Below, piece after piece: positions 17,868 to 28,223 of a DNA stretch of 36,757 nt (position 1 is the first letter of the stretch; every line of letters starts with the position of its first letter). The DNA is from Clostridia bacterium (lineage in GTDB: Bacteria > Bacillota > Peptococcia > DRI-13 > DTU073). The DNA lies in NCBI GenBank assembly GCA_012841935.1, contig DUTS01000011.1:1-36757 (forward strand), given 5' to 3'. A program made the translations under genes and the position numbers. A model generated the notes under the pieces. The model saw only the letters and a list, made by a program, of their open reading frames with translations. It had not been told where the DNA came from and did no database searches.

Positions 17868-20681
17868 CTAAAGTACCTTTTTTAGATATTTCCCAGTATA
17901 ACTAGCCGGATTTTCGGCCAATTCTTCTGGAGTACCCACAGCCACAACACAACCGCCCTGCTGGCCACCTTCAGGACCCAAATCAATACAATAATCTGCA
18001 GTTTTAATTACATCCAAATGATGTTCGATTACTAAAACTGTATTCCCCGCATCTACCAAACGTTCCAGCACATTTAACAACTTTTTAATGTCTGCCAAAT
18101 GCAGCCCGGTAGTAGGTTCATCCAAAATATATAATGTCTGACCCTGATTACGGCGGCTTAATTCCGAGGCCAGTTTTATCCGCTGTGCTTCTCCCCCCGA
18201 TAAAGTAGTAGCCGGTTGTCCCAAACGCAAATAACCCAAACCCACATCCTGCATTAATTTTAAACGCCGGTAAATTCTTAAATGATGTTGAAAAAACTCT
18301 GCAGCCTCATCTACAGTCATTTCTAAAACCTCGGCAATCGATTTCCCTTTATATTTTACTTCTAGTGTTTCCCGCATAAAGCGAGTCCCTTTACAAACTT
18401 CACACGACACATAAACATCAGGCAAAAAGTGCATTTCTATTTTAATAATTCCATTTCCCCCACAGGCCTCACAGCGTCCACCGCGTACATTAAAACTAAA
18501 CCTACCCGGCCGATAACCCCGCATGCGGGCCTCCTTAGTTTGAGCAAACAATTCACGTATCCCATCAAAAGCACCAGTATAAGTAGCAGGATTAGAACGA
18601 GGTGTTCTGCCAATAGGAGCCTGATCAATATTCACTACTTTTTCTAAATACTCCAAACCACTAAGTGACTGATAATTACCAGGGCGACAGCGAGCACGAT
18701 TTAATTTAACAGCCAATGCTTTATAAATAATTTCATTAACCAAAGTACTTTTCCCAGAACCAGAAACACCAGTTACACAAGTAAATACCCCTAGTGGAAT
18801 ACTTACCTCCACATTTTTTAAATTATGTGCTTGGGCACCCCGCACAACCAACCACTGATCATTTAATTTTCGCCTCACTGGAGGTACAAGAATCTGCTTA
18901 CGACCACTTAAATAATCGGCAGTTAAAGAACCCCGAATTTCCTTTATTTGCTCAAATGTACCTTGGGCGATAATTTTGCCACCATTTACCCCAGCTCCTG
19001 GACCAATATCAATAATTTGATCTGCTGCAGCCATCATTTCTTGATCATGTTCAACTACAATTACCGTATTACCTAAATCCCTTAAAGATTTTAAAGTATT
19101 TATCAAACGCTGATTATCCCGCTGATGTAAACCAATAGAAGGTTCATCTAAAATATAGAGGACTCCAACTAATCCAGAACCAATCTGAGTCGCCAATCTA
19201 ATGCGTTGAGCTTCCCCACCAGATAACGTTCCGGAAGTACGCCGTAGAGTTAAATAATCTAAACCTACATCTACCAAAAATTGCAGACGTGCACAAATTT
19301 CCTTCAAAACTTGTTGAGCAATAATTTTTTCCCGTTTACTTAATTTTAAAGTTTGAAAAAAATCCAAAGCCTCACCAACCGATAAAGAAGTAATTTCACC
19401 AATATTTTTCCCCTCAATCAATACTGCCAAACTTTCCTTTTTTAACCTAAAACCACGACAGGCTGAACAAATAGTTTGACTCATATAAGCTTCCAATTCC
19501 CGCCTCACATAACCAGATTTGGTTTCTTGATAACGCCTTTTTAAATTGGGAATTATCCCTTCATAGACCGTATCAAAAACTCTTAATTCACCTTTATGAT
19601 TATAGTAACTACAGCGAATTTTCTTCTTACCCGCCCCATATAATAATAATTTTTGCTGTGCTGTACTTAATTCATTAAAAGGTATGTTTTGGGGAATTTG
19701 AAAATGCTCAACAACCGCCTGCAAAACCCCCTGCTGCCATCTAGTGTTTCTTTTTTGCCAAGGTACAAAAACCCCTTCCGCCAAAGTCTTGCTTTTATCT
19801 GGCACTACCAACTGTAAATCAAATTCCTGCATAAATCCCAAACCATCACACTGCGGACAAGCCCCATAAGGACTGTTAAAAGAAAATAAACGCGGTGAAA
19901 TTTCAGCAAAACTAATCCCACAATCTGGACAAGCAAAATGCTGATTAAATAAAACCTCGTCTTCATTTAACAACACATTGACCAAACCACCACTTAAATT
20001 AAGTGCAGTTTCCAAAGAATCGGCTAACCGCGAAGTAATTCCTGGCCGCAAAATAACGCGGTCTACAACCACTTCGATTGTATGCCGCTTTTGTTTATCC
20101 AAATACAGTTTTTCATTAATATCTTTAATTTCCCCATTTACCCTCAGCCTGACATAACCCTCTCGGCGTATTTGCTCAATTATTTTCTGAAACTCACCTT
20201 TTTTTCCCCGTACAACAGGAGCTAAAATTTGCAAACGCATCCCTTGAGGATAAGTCATTAAACGATCAACCATTTGCTCTACAGTTTGCTGTTCAATCGG
20301 CTTACCACAATGATAACAATGCACCTTACCAATACGAGCATATAAAAGACGTAAATAATCATAGATTTCCGTTACCGTACCCACTGTAGAACGGGGATTT
20401 TTACTTACAGCCTTTTGATCAATGGCTATCGCCGGTGATAACCCTGCAATATAATCAAGGTCTGGTTTTTCCATTTGACCTAGAAACTGACGAGCATATG
20501 CTGACAATGATTCAACATAACGCCTTTGTCCTTCAGCATAAATAGTATCAAAAGCCAAAGAGGATTTCCCTGAACCACTTAAACCAGTAATTACAATTAA
20601 TTTATTCCGCGGGATCTCTACATCTATATTTTTTAAATTATGTTCTCGTGCTCCTTTAATGATAATCTTATTTTGTCCCAT
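17868..20681 (-). CDS. uvrA: Excinuclease ABC subunit A
   Basis: UvrA is the damage-sensing ATPase that loads UvrB. At 937 residues it has normal length and two ABC modules. Walker A is [13 protein letters not shown] near residue 32 and [11 protein letters not shown] in the second half, each with its own LSGGEAQRI signature and ILDEP Walker B. Zinc-finger cysteines are CPDC...CPQC and CEAC...CEVC. The ATG at 20681 has GGTTG-type purines just upstream and lies 15 nt after uvrB. The uvrB-uvrA-uvrC order gives a complete excision system here. I saw no GAAC-N4-GTTC SOS box upstream of uvrB. Confidence 0.97.
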   Translation of the reverse strand: MGQNKIIIKGAREHNLKNIDVEIPRNKLIVITGLSGSGKSSLAFDTIYAEGQRRYVESLSAYARQFLGQMEKPDLDYIAGLSPAIAIDQKAVSKNPRSTVGTVTEIYDYLRLLYARIGKVHCYHCGKPIEQQTVEQMVDRLMTYPQGMRLQILAPVVRGKKGEFQKIIEQIRREGYVRLRVNGEIKDINEKLYLDKQKRHTIEVVVDRVILRPGITSRLADSLETALNLSGGLVNVLLNEDEVLFNQHFACPDCGISFAEISPRLFSFNSPYGACPQCDGLGFMQEFDLQLVVPDKSKTLAEGVFVPWQKRNTRWQQGVLQAVVEHFQIPQNIPFNELSTAQQKLLLYGAGKKKIRCSYYNHKGELRVFDTVYEGIIPNLKRRYQETKSGYVRRELEAYMSQTICSACRGFRLKKESLAVLIEGKNIGEITSLSVGEALDFFQTLKLSKREKIIAQQVLKEICARLQFLVDVGLDYLTLRRTSGTLSGGEAQRIRLATQIGSGLVGVLYILDEPSIGLHQRDNQRLINTLKSLRDLGNTVIVVEHDQEMMAAADQIIDIGPGAGVNGGKIIAQGTFEQIKEIRGSLTADYLSGRKQILVPPVRRKLNDQWLVVRGAQAHNLKNVEVSIPLGVFTCVTGVSGSGKSTLVNEIIYKALAVKLNRARCRPGNYQSLSGLEYLEKVVNIDQAPIGRTPRSNPATYTGAFDGIRELFAQTKEARMRGYRPGRFSFNVRGGRCEACGGNGIIKIEMHFLPDVYVSCEVCKGTRFMRETLEVKYKGKSIAEVLEMTVDEAAEFFQHHLRIYRRLKLMQDVGLGYLRLGQPATTLSGGEAQRIKLASELSRRNQGQTLYILDEPTTGLHLADIKKLLNVLERLVDAGNTVLVIEHHLDVIKTADYCIDLGPEGGQQGGCVVAVGTPEELAENPASYTGKYLKKVL

Positions 20682-20696
20682 TTTTTCAACCTACCT

Positions 20697-22676
20697 TTAT
20701 TTTACCTGAGCCCGTAATTCAAACAATAAATCTCTCAATTCGGCGGCTTTTTCAAAAGCCAATTCCTTTGCCGCCCCTTGCATTTCTTTTTCCAAACGGG
20801 CAATTAATTTCTTTTTTTCCTGCTGTGAGATCATAGTTAAATCAATCCCATATTCTTTTTCTTCCTCAGCAATTATCGTCGCCTCTAAAACATCTCTTAC
20901 CCCTTTTTGCACAGTTTGCGGCACAATACCATGTTTTGCATTAAAAGCCTTTTGAATACTTCGCCGCCGTTCTGTTTCCGAAATTGCCCGCTGCATGGAA
21001 TCCGTAATTTGATCCCCATACATTATTACCTTCCCTCTTACATGACGGGCAGCCCGCCCAATAGTTTGAATCAAAGAACGCCCTGAACGCAAAAAACCTT
21101 CTTTATCAGCATCTAAAATAATTACTAGAGAAACCTCTGGCAAATCAAGACCTTCTCGAAGCAAGTTTACCCCCACTAAGACATCAAAAACACCTAAACG
21201 CAAATCCCGCACAATCTGTATTCGTTCCAAAGTATTAATTTCAGAATGAAGATAACGAACCTTAATTCCCCATTCCCGTAAATAATCGGTTAAATCTTCA
21301 GCCATTTTCTTAGTCAAGGTAGTTATCAAAACCCGTTCCTTTCTTTTTTCCCTAACCTTAATTTCAGCTAAAAGATCTTCTATTTGACCTCTAGTTGGAC
21401 GAACCTCTATTTTAGGATCTAACAAACCAGTAGGACGGTTGATCTGTTCCACAACTACACCACTTCGTTCAACCTCATATGAACGAGGAGTAGCCGAAAC
21501 ATAAACCACCTGATTTAATTTTTCCACAAACTCATTGAACTTTAAGGGCCGATTATCCAATGCTGATGGTAAACGAAAACCATGTTCCACCAAAGTAGTT
21601 TTTCGCGAACGATCACCAGCATACATAGCCCCAATCTGGGGAATGGTTACATGAGATTCATCAATCATCAATAAAAAATCACCTGGGAAAAAATCAATTA
21701 AAGTATAAGGTGGTTCACCCGGTTTTCTACCTGTTAAATGACGAGCATAATTTTCAATTCCCGTACAAAAGCCCACTTCCCGCATCATTTCTAGATCATA
21801 AGAAGTGCGCTGCTCCAAACGCTGTGCCTCCAATAATTTCCCCTGACTACGTAAGACCTGCAAACGCCCTTTTAATTCCGTTTCAATTGTTTCTAAAGCC
21901 CCCAGCATTTTCTCTCTACCAATAACATAATGATTAGCAGGGAAAATACTCACTTGCCTTCTTCCTGCAATCACCTGCCCAGTCAAAGAATCTACTTCCC
22001 CGATCCTTTCTACCTCATCACCAAACAATTCCACTCGAATTATTTTTTCCCCATGTGAAGCCGGAAAAATATCAATAACATCTCCTCTTACCCGAAAAGT
22101 ACCTCGTACTAAATTAAAATCATTACGATCATACTGCATTGCAGTTAATCTGCGTAAAATAAACTCCCTTTCCACTAACTGACCTAAACGCAAAGCCAAT
22201 GTCTGTTTTTCATATTCCTGGGGTGATCCTAAACCATAAATACAGGAAACACTAGCTACCACAATCACATCTTTTCTTTCACATAAAGCTGCGGTAGCCG
22301 CATGCCGTAATTTTTCAATCTCCTCATTTAAAGAAGCATCTTTTTCAATGTAAGTATCAGTATGTGGTAAATAAGCTTCTGGCTGATAATAATCATAATA
22401 GCTAACAAAATACTCCACTGCATTTTCCGGAAAAAACTCCTTAAATTCACTACATAACTGAGCAGCCAAAGTTTTATTATGGGCAATTACCAAAGTAGGT
22501 TTTTGCATTAAGGCAATTACCTGTGCCATTGTAAATGTTTTACCTGTCCCCGTGGCACCCAATAAAACCTGCTCTTTTTTACCCCTTATAAAATTCCTTA
22601 CTAAAGCTTCAATAGCCGCCGGCTGATCCCCCCGCGGCTGATATTCTGAAATTAATTTAAATTTTCCCGGTTCCAT
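20697..22676 (-). CDS. uvrB: Excinuclease ABC subunit B
   Basis: UvrB is the helicase-like damage verification subunit. Its 659 residues show Walker [15 protein letters not shown] near residue 40, the beta-hairpin [16 protein letters not shown]-box [18 protein letters not shown], helicase motif [14 protein letters not shown] and QTIGRAARH. The C-terminal UVR motif is [19 protein letters not shown], which contacts UvrC. It heads the uvrBAC group after the terminator at 22744-22773. An extended -10 lies upstream. Confidence 0.97.
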   Translation of the reverse strand: MEPGKFKLISEYQPRGDQPAAIEALVRNFIRGKKEQVLLGATGTGKTFTMAQVIALMQKPTLVIAHNKTLAAQLCSEFKEFFPENAVEYFVSYYDYYQPEAYLPHTDTYIEKDASLNEEIEKLRHAATAALCERKDVIVVASVSCIYGLGSPQEYEKQTLALRLGQLVEREFILRRLTAMQYDRNDFNLVRGTFRVRGDVIDIFPASHGEKIIRVELFGDEVERIGEVDSLTGQVIAGRRQVSIFPANHYVIGREKMLGALETIETELKGRLQVLRSQGKLLEAQRLEQRTSYDLEMMREVGFCTGIENYARHLTGRKPGEPPYTLIDFFPGDFLLMIDESHVTIPQIGAMYAGDRSRKTTLVEHGFRLPSALDNRPLKFNEFVEKLNQVVYVSATPRSYEVERSGVVVEQINRPTGLLDPKIEVRPTRGQIEDLLAEIKVREKRKERVLITTLTKKMAEDLTDYLREWGIKVRYLHSEINTLERIQIVRDLRLGVFDVLVGVNLLREGLDLPEVSLVIILDADKEGFLRSGRSLIQTIGRAARHVRGKVIMYGDQITDSMQRAISETERRRSIQKAFNAKHGIVPQTVQKGVRDVLEATIIAEEEKEYGIDLTMISQQEKKKLIARLEKEMQGAAKELAFEKAAELRDLLFELRAQVK

Positions 22677-22708
22677 TTACTTCATCCCTTAGATTAATCT
22701 CTAGCAAC

Positions 22709-22717
22709 ATTATAACA
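22709..22717 (-). promoter_or_regulatory. Possible extended -10 promoter of uvrB
   Basis: TGTTATAAT on the minus strand matches an extended -10 (TGnTATAAT) 33 nt upstream of uvrB and downstream of the previous terminator. The -35 region is poor; a TTGACG nearby is at the wrong spacing. Confidence 0.45.
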
Positions 22718-22743
22718 TAAGCGTCAAGTAAGCCCATAAATTA

Positions 22744-22773
22744 AAACGGGTGGGAAAACTTCCCCACCCGTTT
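22744..22773 (-). terminator. Hairpin terminator after the family gene at 22782
   Basis: AAACGGGTGGG (22744-22754) and CCCACCCGTTT (22763-22773) form a perfect 11-bp stem with an 8-nt loop, 9 nt after the stop codon. The following T tract is interrupted (TAATTTAT), so termination may be incomplete. Confidence 0.7.
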
Positions 22774-22781
22774 AATTTCAA

Positions 22782-23708
22782 TTAACCCCGTTCAAAGGCC
22801 GGTCGAATATGTTTCATATTCAAATCAGTCCCATCTACCTCTGTACGTAAAGTTAAGGCACTATCCTTTTTATCCCCCAATGAACTGCGTTTTTCAGCAA
22901 GCTGGGCCAACCGTTTATCTAAATGACGAATTACCCGTTCGACACGCCCCGAGTCCCCCACCAATGCATCCAAACAACGTTTATATTCTTGTAAAAGTTC
23001 AGAGCGGTTCCCAACTTTACTTACCCTTCCATCGGCTGCCAGTACTACCCCCCGGCTATATTGAACTATTTTATCTTCTAAGCAGCGTTCCATATCGGTT
23101 ATATCCTTAAAAAACTGTTCTTTGGGTTTCTTTCCTAAGGAAAAAAACGACAATGCATAGTTATCAACATCAAGCTCTAATAATTTATCCCTTACTTGTT
23201 TTTCCTCATTAATTAAAACAGTGCATATTTTTTGAGCTTCCTCAACAACCCGATTTGCCCCTAAAGCCTTGGCCCTTTCCTCCAAATCTTTTAAATCCTC
23301 TAACTCCCTCACATTTTCTTCCACATACTTTAAATAAAGCACATAAGAATTCGCCCAAAGACCCCGGTTAGTTGTTGGTCTTAAATTATATTTAATACTT
23401 ACCGATTGTGCTAAAATATATGCTGCATGGACACCATTACTAGCATCGTGTTTTTCTAGAAATTTTCTCCATCTGCCAGGAAAGAAAAACTCTTGCCCGG
23501 TTCTTTCCATAAAACCTCCCTCAATCGCCTTATCAATTTCCTGCAATTTCTTAACCATTATATTTCTGATAACAAAATTCTTATCCTTTTTAATCGCCGG
23601 TGCTATGGCTTTTCGAAATAACTTAGCTAATTCCTTTTCAATTCCCACCTCATCAGCATTTTTACTCGCTTCTTCAACATCCTTCTTTAATTTTTCCCAA
23701 AAACTCAA
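22782..23708 (-). CDS. Unrecognised helical protein, family member A
   Basis: 308 residues, highly charged, predicted mostly helical, with no signal peptide or membrane segment. I recognise no named domain. It shares an order of motifs with four other genes here: an MSFWEKLKK start; a helix ending in an NGVHAAYILA segment; a YLKYVEEN..L helix; LEERAKALGANRVVEEA; INEEKQVRDKL; then an aromatic-basic FF..KK segment; and a last coiled region with ENKIVQYS-type spacing (EDKIVQYSRG). The start is TTG at 23708 with GGGAGG upstream; members D and E share the same MSF beginning. It follows member B by 51 nt without a clear promoter, so B and A are probably one transcript ending at the hairpin. Confidence 0.85.
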   Translation of the reverse strand: MSFWEKLKKDVEEASKNADEVGIEKELAKLFRKAIAPAIKKDKNFVIRNIMVKKLQEIDKAIEGGFMERTGQEFFFPGRWRKFLEKHDASNGVHAAYILAQSVSIKYNLRPTTNRGLWANSYVLYLKYVEENVRELEDLKDLEERAKALGANRVVEEAQKICTVLINEEKQVRDKLLELDVDNYALSFFSLGKKPKEQFFKDITDMERCLEDKIVQYSRGVVLAADGRVSKVGNRSELLQEYKRCLDALVGDSGRVERVIRHLDKRLAQLAEKRSSLGDKKDSALTLRTEVDGTDLNMKHIRPAFERG

Positions 23709-23759
23709 CCTTAATAACCTCCCTTATTTTCTCCTTCTCTCATTTTTTAAATAAATAAC

Positions 23760-24614
23760 TTAAATTCTCTCTACCCCCCGCACCTCCTTAACCACGGTAG
23801 TAGTTTCCTCTCGCAGATTTTGAGCAGATACTGCTAGTTGATCCAAAGCACCGAAACGACTTTGCCTGGCCGAATCGGCAGCTAAAATAGCCTTTGCAAT
23901 TTCTATTAAATTCCGACCACAATCTTTAAGTAAATGCCTATAGGCTGACAGTAAAGGATTCCGCCCCTGCTCAGTATATAAAGCTGCTTTAGTTTCCAAC
24001 ACACTTTTTACCATTTCATAATCCTTGCTAAAACTTTCCTTCTTCTTCTTATAAAAAATCCTTTTATAAGGACGATATTTTCCCGGATAAGCCTCATTAA
24101 TCATTTTCCTAATTTTATTTTTTTCCGCAATCAAATTAGCTGCAGATAAATTAGCTTTATGAGCCAAATGATTAGCCCCTAAACGCCGTGCCGTACTTTC
24201 CAACTCTTTTAGACCAGTTACTTCTTTTTTAGTTTTGGCCCAATACTCCAAAAACTTCACTTTTAACTTTACCCATTTAACATCATTTGTTTCCTTCATT
24301 GAATCTAAATTTAAAGCCATTTCCTTAGCCAAATGTGCCGCTAATTCTATACCATCCTTAAAACCATATTTCCCTAAAAGAACTTGCCTTTCCTCAATTG
24401 AAGCCTGACCCAATATCTCAATTTCATCCATTATTTCTATTACTACCAACTCTTTGATTTCACGCAATTTAGTAGTAAAACTTATTTTATTTCCAATATT
24501 TAATGGCTTATAAATCCTCCGATAGGCATGTATAAACCGATCTTCCTCCAAGATTCCAAAATAAATTTCCCGAAATATCCATGCTTCCCTTTTTATATTT
24601 TCCAAGATACCCAT
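23760..24614 (-). CDS. Unrecognised helical protein, family member B
   Basis: 284 residues, basic and charged, predicted cytoplasmic and helical. Family motifs in order are MGILENIKRE at the start; LLGKYGFKDGIELAAHLA; WVKLKVKFLEYWAKTKKEV; LESTARRLGANHLAHKA; LIAEKNKIRKMI; KKKKESFSKDYEMVKSVLE; and a TKAALYTEQGRNPLLSAYRH segment shared most clearly with member D. A final helix ends in a basic KEVRGVERI tail. The start ATG has a perfect AGGAGGTGA ribosome site. Its own promoter lies directly after the stop codon of member C. Function is unknown; a structural or scaffold role is only a guess from composition. Confidence 0.87.
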   Translation of the reverse strand: MGILENIKREAWIFREIYFGILEEDRFIHAYRRIYKPLNIGNKISFTTKLREIKELVVIEIMDEIEILGQASIEERQVLLGKYGFKDGIELAAHLAKEMALNLDSMKETNDVKWVKLKVKFLEYWAKTKKEVTGLKELESTARRLGANHLAHKANLSAANLIAEKNKIRKMINEAYPGKYRPYKRIFYKKKKESFSKDYEMVKSVLETKAALYTEQGRNPLLSAYRHLLKDCGRNLIEIAKAILAADSARQSRFGALDQLAVSAQNLREETTTVVKEVRGVERI

Positions 24615-24674
24615 ATTTTCACCTCCTAAAATAGTATTTAGACTATATAGGAAAATTCAATTAACTACTGTTGT

Positions 24675-24703
24675 ATTGTATCACACTAATTTAAAGTTGG
24701 CAA
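24675..24703 (-). promoter_or_regulatory. SigA-type promoter of family gene B
   Basis: TTGCCA (24703..24698) and TACAAT (24680..24675) have exactly 17 nt between them on the minus strand. The -35 begins one base after the stop codon of the preceding gene. Confidence 0.7.
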
Positions 24704-24704
24704 A

Positions 24705-25406
24705 TCATCTTCTCAAACAAACCTCATTCCTGTTAATTGCCCTGCTCCTACGATTTGAGCGGAGTTTTTGGGCAGACTCCACTAATTCGACTAATTCTCT
24801 TTCCTCGGAAAGGCCCTTTCTTGCCAAAGAAACAAGCTTTCGCAAATTCATTTCAAGTAGATCACAAGCCTTGAACCATTCCTCTTGAAATATGGCCATT
24901 CCTTGATACCAACTTTGTCCAGGCTTAAACTTGTCCACCTTCTCTCGCAAAAGTTCCTCTTCTTTGTTTAATTTTTCCCGCTCCTCTTCATTTTTCAAGG
25001 TCTTTAAACATTTTTCTTTTTCATAACTAAACTGGGCCAATTTTACCTCTAGGGAAATCCATTTTTCTTCCTCAGTTAAACAGGGATTATAATAAGCATT
25101 TACATGTCCGGATACCTTTAATACGGCTTCCTCGGTACTAGATACCCCCAACTGAACTAGTAAATGTTCTTTTATTTCCCGATTAACCGTTGTTTCCCGA
25201 TTATCAATTTTATCCGAAGCATCTAAAAGGATCAAATTAAAAGCTTTATCCAAGCGGTCCAAATTTTCCTTTTGAATGTGGGGATTGGTTTCATATTTCC
25301 TTACAATATTCTCTAAACCCCTAAAGAGGGTGCCTTTTTCATTCACCAGACGATAATTGTCACGCACACGCCGTGCGAAACCCCAAAAGCGTGAAAAAAT
25401 ATTCAC
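24705..25406 (-). CDS. Unrecognised helical protein, family member C
   Basis: 233 residues if the GTG at 25406 is the start, giving VNIFSRFWGFARRVRDN. GGGGGTGGGG lies 6-12 nt upstream and a strong promoter precedes it. The open frame's first ATG (25472) overlaps that promoter's -35 and cannot be used from it. The protein is helical and charged without membrane segments. Family motifs are HLLVQLGVSSTEEAVLKV, KWISLEVKLAQFSYEKEKCL and EEREKLNKEEELLREKV with a following KPGQSW. The ALGAN segment is poorly conserved and the C-terminus is shorter and very basic (RSNRRSRAINRNEVCLRR). It follows the minJ-like gene. Confidence 0.83.
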   Translation of the reverse strand: MNIFSRFWGFARRVRDNYRLVNEKGTLFRGLENIVRKYETNPHIQKENLDRLDKAFNLILLDASDKIDNRETTVNREIKEHLLVQLGVSSTEEAVLKVSGHVNAYYNPCLTEEEKWISLEVKLAQFSYEKEKCLKTLKNEEEREKLNKEEELLREKVDKFKPGQSWYQGMAIFQEEWFKACDLLEMNLRKLVSLARKGLSEERELVELVESAQKLRSNRRSRAINRNEVCLRR

Positions 25407-25431
25407 CTTCCCCACCCCCTTTTTTGGAGAC

Positions 25432-25472
25432 ACTTCTGAAGTTATTATAACACTACTTTGCCTAATATTCAA
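25432..25472 (-). promoter_or_regulatory. Consensus-like promoter of family gene C with a palindrome at the start site
   Basis: TTGAAT (25472..25467) and TATAAT (25449..25444) lie 17 nt apart on the minus strand. Right after the -10, ACTTC-T-GAAGT (25432-25442) is an 11-bp palindrome at the expected transcription start, a possible operator. Confidence 0.72.
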
Positions 25473-25481
25473 ATATTAACA

Positions 25482-26735
25482 TCAATTCTTCCATTTTGCC
25501 AAAAAACTTTGCAATTCCACCCAGAACTTTTTTAGGGGGCTAACAGAAGTTAATACCTGTAAATAAGGGCCTATTTGACGGCCTGGCACAGGCAAAAAGC
25601 CCCACTCCATCCCTTTTTCTATAGTAAGTGTCATTTCTTTAATCTGCTCTTCAGCCAAATATTTTAATTTTAACTTCCCGCCTTTTTCCATATCTATAGC
25701 ACTAATTTCCGTTTCACAGCTTAGTGGCTGTTCATTGATAGCCAATAAAACGTCCCCGGCTTTTACCCCAGCATTGGCTAAAATACCTCCCCGCTCTACC
25801 GCCAATATTTTCACCCCATTATCTACAGGCACAAAAAGCGGTTCACCACGTACCTCACGCCGACGGCCCCAATAAATAACCAATTCATGCCCACCAGGAC
25901 CAAAAAGTGCAGCTAAATAGGCTAATGGAGGATAATAACCGGCCCCCAAAGCCAAACCTAAAAGAATAATACTATAAAGAGCCAATTCCCTACCAGCCAA
26001 TTTTGTTTTCTCACGCGGTGTCATCGAGATAGCCACATCTCCATAACCTAAAATAGCCGGAATGGCCAACAAACTATAAACCACATCACCTTGCCATAAA
26101 GCAAATTCTGGTTTTAATAAAGGCCACCAATCCGGCATACTGACTACACCCTTAATAATTTGCGGATCAGGATAGATTCCAGCAAACAAAACTATTAAAG
26201 GTAGTGGCCAAAACTTTTGTAAATTATAACCCCCTACGAGGTGCCCCTCTTTTGTGGACACATAAATAGGCAAAACATTCATACTACCTGTAAAATAAAT
26301 TAGAAAGGCCTCTACTAAATGCAAAATGGCTACCAAAGCCATTACCTGAGGCACATTGACTAGCTGTAATCCCCCCAGCAGCGAAATTAAAGAAAGTACA
26401 CCACCAGCATAAGCAAAACACAAGAAACGCTGTTGAATTAACATTAGTACCAAAGCCGTAATTAGCAAATAGAAACCACCAATTTCATTTAATGAAATCC
26501 CCACCAATACCAATAAACAACTACCTAAAAACCCACCACTTATCCCCAAAAAGGCAGCCGTGATTGTTAAACGCCAGGGCGATTCCCCCGGCGTTTTAAA
26601 CAAATCCTTTGTTGTCTGCGTCATTTTACGATACATAAAACCCACAATAATTAAGACAATCCAAAAAGCAGGTCGACAAAAACTAGCCCAAAAGCTGCTC
26701 CAAAGTAGGGGCAAGAACTCTTTCCAAGGAAACAT
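25482..26735 (-). CDS. MinJ-like polytopic membrane protein with PDZ domain
   Basis: 417 residues. About eight hydrophobic segments occupy residues 8-290, followed by a cytosolic or surface PDZ domain near 300-385 (GVKILAVERGGILANAGVKA, GDVLLAINEQPL). This architecture and position, directly after ctpA and ahead of uvrB, match Bacillus MinJ, which links DivIVA to the MinCD division-site system. I infer orthology from gene order plus domain layout; sequence identity was not measured. The ATG has GGAGGCGG about 8 nt upstream and lies 18 nt after ctpA, so the two are probably co-transcribed. The PDZ domain could instead, or also, present substrates to the protease. Confidence 0.85.
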   Translation of the reverse strand: MFPWKEFLPLLWSSFWASFCRPAFWIVLIIVGFMYRKMTQTTKDLFKTPGESPWRLTITAAFLGISGGFLGSCLLVLVGISLNEIGGFYLLITALVLMLIQQRFLCFAYAGGVLSLISLLGGLQLVNVPQVMALVAILHLVEAFLIYFTGSMNVLPIYVSTKEGHLVGGYNLQKFWPLPLIVLFAGIYPDPQIIKGVVSMPDWWPLLKPEFALWQGDVVYSLLAIPAILGYGDVAISMTPREKTKLAGRELALYSIILLGLALGAGYYPPLAYLAALFGPGGHELVIYWGRRREVRGEPLFVPVDNGVKILAVERGGILANAGVKAGDVLLAINEQPLSCETEISAIDMEKGGKLKLKYLAEEQIKEMTLTIEKGMEWGFLPVPGRQIGPYLQVLTSVSPLKKFWVELQSFLAKWKN

Positions 26736-26753
26736 TGTTTATGCCGCCTCCAA

Positions 26754-27899
26754 TCATTCTTGACTATTTAATTGTTTACGTAAAATTTCCAGTGCCTTGT
26801 GTAATTGCAAATCCTGCCCAGTTTCACTTTCACTTACCTCAATATCCGGGATGATCCCTTTAGCCTGAATATCATGTTGTTTAGGTGTTAAATATTTTGC
26901 TGTTGTTAACTTTATGGCATCCTTCCCCCTTAACTCAATCAATACCTGCACTAAAGCTTTTCCAAAAGTTTTTTCTCCCACTAAAACTCCTGTTTCCGTG
27001 TCCTTTATGGCCCCAGCCAATACTTCCGAGGCACTAGCACTACCATTATTAATTAAAACTACCAAAGGCACACCCAATTCTATCGGCTGATTATTTAACA
27101 TAGTTTCCATACGACCATTTTTATTAACAATATGCACTACTGGTCCTTCTGGAATAAAATAACGAGCTATATTTACTGCAGCCTCCAAATCCCCCCCGGG
27201 ATTATCCCGCAAATCTAAAACCAATCCCCTTATTTTCTCCTGCTTTAATTTAGCTAAATGTAAACTTAAGGCTTCATCAGAATTACTGGCAAATAATTTA
27301 AGCCGCAAATAACCAATTTTACCGGGTAAAACCTGACTTTCTACTGTAGGTACATCAATAATAGCTCTGGTAACCGTGAAATCTTTAATCTCCCCATCCC
27401 GGAACACACTAATCTCTACTTTTGTCCCTGGTTCACCCCGCATTTTGGCCACAGCCTCATCAAGGTCCATTTCACTAACCAATTTTTGATCAACTTTAAA
27501 AATGATATCACCTTTTAATAAACCAGCTTTACTAGCCGGTGTGTCCTCGATTACCGAAAAAATTAAAAATTTATCATTTTCAGTACTAACATAAACACCT
27601 ATTCCCCCTATTGAACCTTCGATATGCTGCCGAAACTCGGCATATTCTTCCTGATCCAAATAAACCGAATACGGATCCTCCAGGGCTTCTACCATACCCC
27701 GTACTGCCCCGGACATAATTTGCTTACCAGGAACCTTTTCTATATATTGAGTTTTAATTACCGCAGCTACTTCTAACATTTTACCGATATTCTGGTAGTT
27801 GGTAATAAAAAAAACACCTACACAGGCGGTAACTACAAAACTAAGCACCACTAAGATTGTAAAAAGAAACCTCAAAACTTGTTTTCGTTTTTCCGACAA
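26754..27899 (-). CDS. ctpA: Carboxy-terminal processing protease (S41 family)
   Basis: A membrane-anchored serine protease of the CtpA/CtpB type; in Bacillus CtpB signals between forespore and mother cell during sporulation. Counting from the in-frame GTG at 27908, a membrane anchor covers residues 13-36. A PDZ domain covers about 95-180 (SIGGIGVYV, TPASKAGLLKGDII). The catalytic triad is Ser292 in GSASASE, Lys317 in TFGKAL and Gln321, with the family's 25- and 4-residue spacing. I prefer the TTG at 27899, because AGGGGTG lies 6 nt before it and the GTG is part of that site. That removes three residues. It precedes the minJ-like gene. Confidence 0.93.
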   Translation of the reverse strand: MSEKRKQVLRFLFTILVVLSFVVTACVGVFFITNYQNIGKMLEVAAVIKTQYIEKVPGKQIMSGAVRGMVEALEDPYSVYLDQEEYAEFRQHIEGSIGGIGVYVSTENDKFLIFSVIEDTPASKAGLLKGDIIFKVDQKLVSEMDLDEAVAKMRGEPGTKVEISVFRDGEIKDFTVTRAIIDVPTVESQVLPGKIGYLRLKLFASNSDEALSLHLAKLKQEKIRGLVLDLRDNPGGDLEAAVNIARYFIPEGPVVHIVNKNGRMETMLNNQPIELGVPLVVLINNGSASASEVLAGAIKDTETGVLVGEKTFGKALVQVLIELRGKDAIKLTTAKYLTPKQHDIQAKGIIPDIEVSESETGQDLQLHKALEILRKQLNSQE

Positions 27900-27908
27900 A
27901 TTCTTCAC

Positions 27909-28223
27909 CCCTATAAAACTGCTTCCTAAGTCTAATGTATATTCCTATCTTATAGTATTCAGCACCCGAAAACAAGAAAAAGACGAGTAACTAAATTAAG
28001 TCCTCGTCTATCTACATAAATGTGAAATATTTTCCATTGTCTCGCGGTGAGGATAATACTCATCATCATACGACCCTATTTAATATAGGATGCTTAATAG
28101 CCTTATTTGCGGCTTTATAATGACGGAGGTTTGTTTTTAAGTCTTTAATAATATTCAGGTGAAAAAACAAGTCTCTCCCTGCTTAATTTTTGCTTATTAA
28201 TATTTTTTAGTATACCAAGTCTT
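27909..28223. other. 315-bp gap before ctpA with terminator and a coding scrap
   Basis: This is the longest gene-free stretch in the core region. It holds the terminator described separately. Upstream of that on the minus strand is a short open frame after a TAA (about 28084..28008) reading SYDDEYYPHRETMENISHL and ending in TAG. Its composition looks like real coding sequence, but it has no start codon or ribosome site. Another frame just upstream (NLRHYKAANKAIKHPILNRV) may be a different part of the same decayed gene, as the two are in different frames. I see no clear ctpA promoter, though AT-rich -10-like sequences occur at 27930-27955. Confidence 0.4.
27970..28009 (-). terminator. Intrinsic terminator between family genes E-D and ctpA
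   Basis: AGACGAG (27981-27987) and CTCGTCT (28003-28009) form a 7-bp stem extended by further pairs after a bulge. On the minus strand TTTTTCTTGTTTT follows. It lies 215 nt after gene D. Confidence 0.8.

Noticed and set aside
22677-22781. LexA/SOS box upstream of uvrB
   Set aside because: No GAAC-N4-GTTC-like sequence was seen in the intergenic region.
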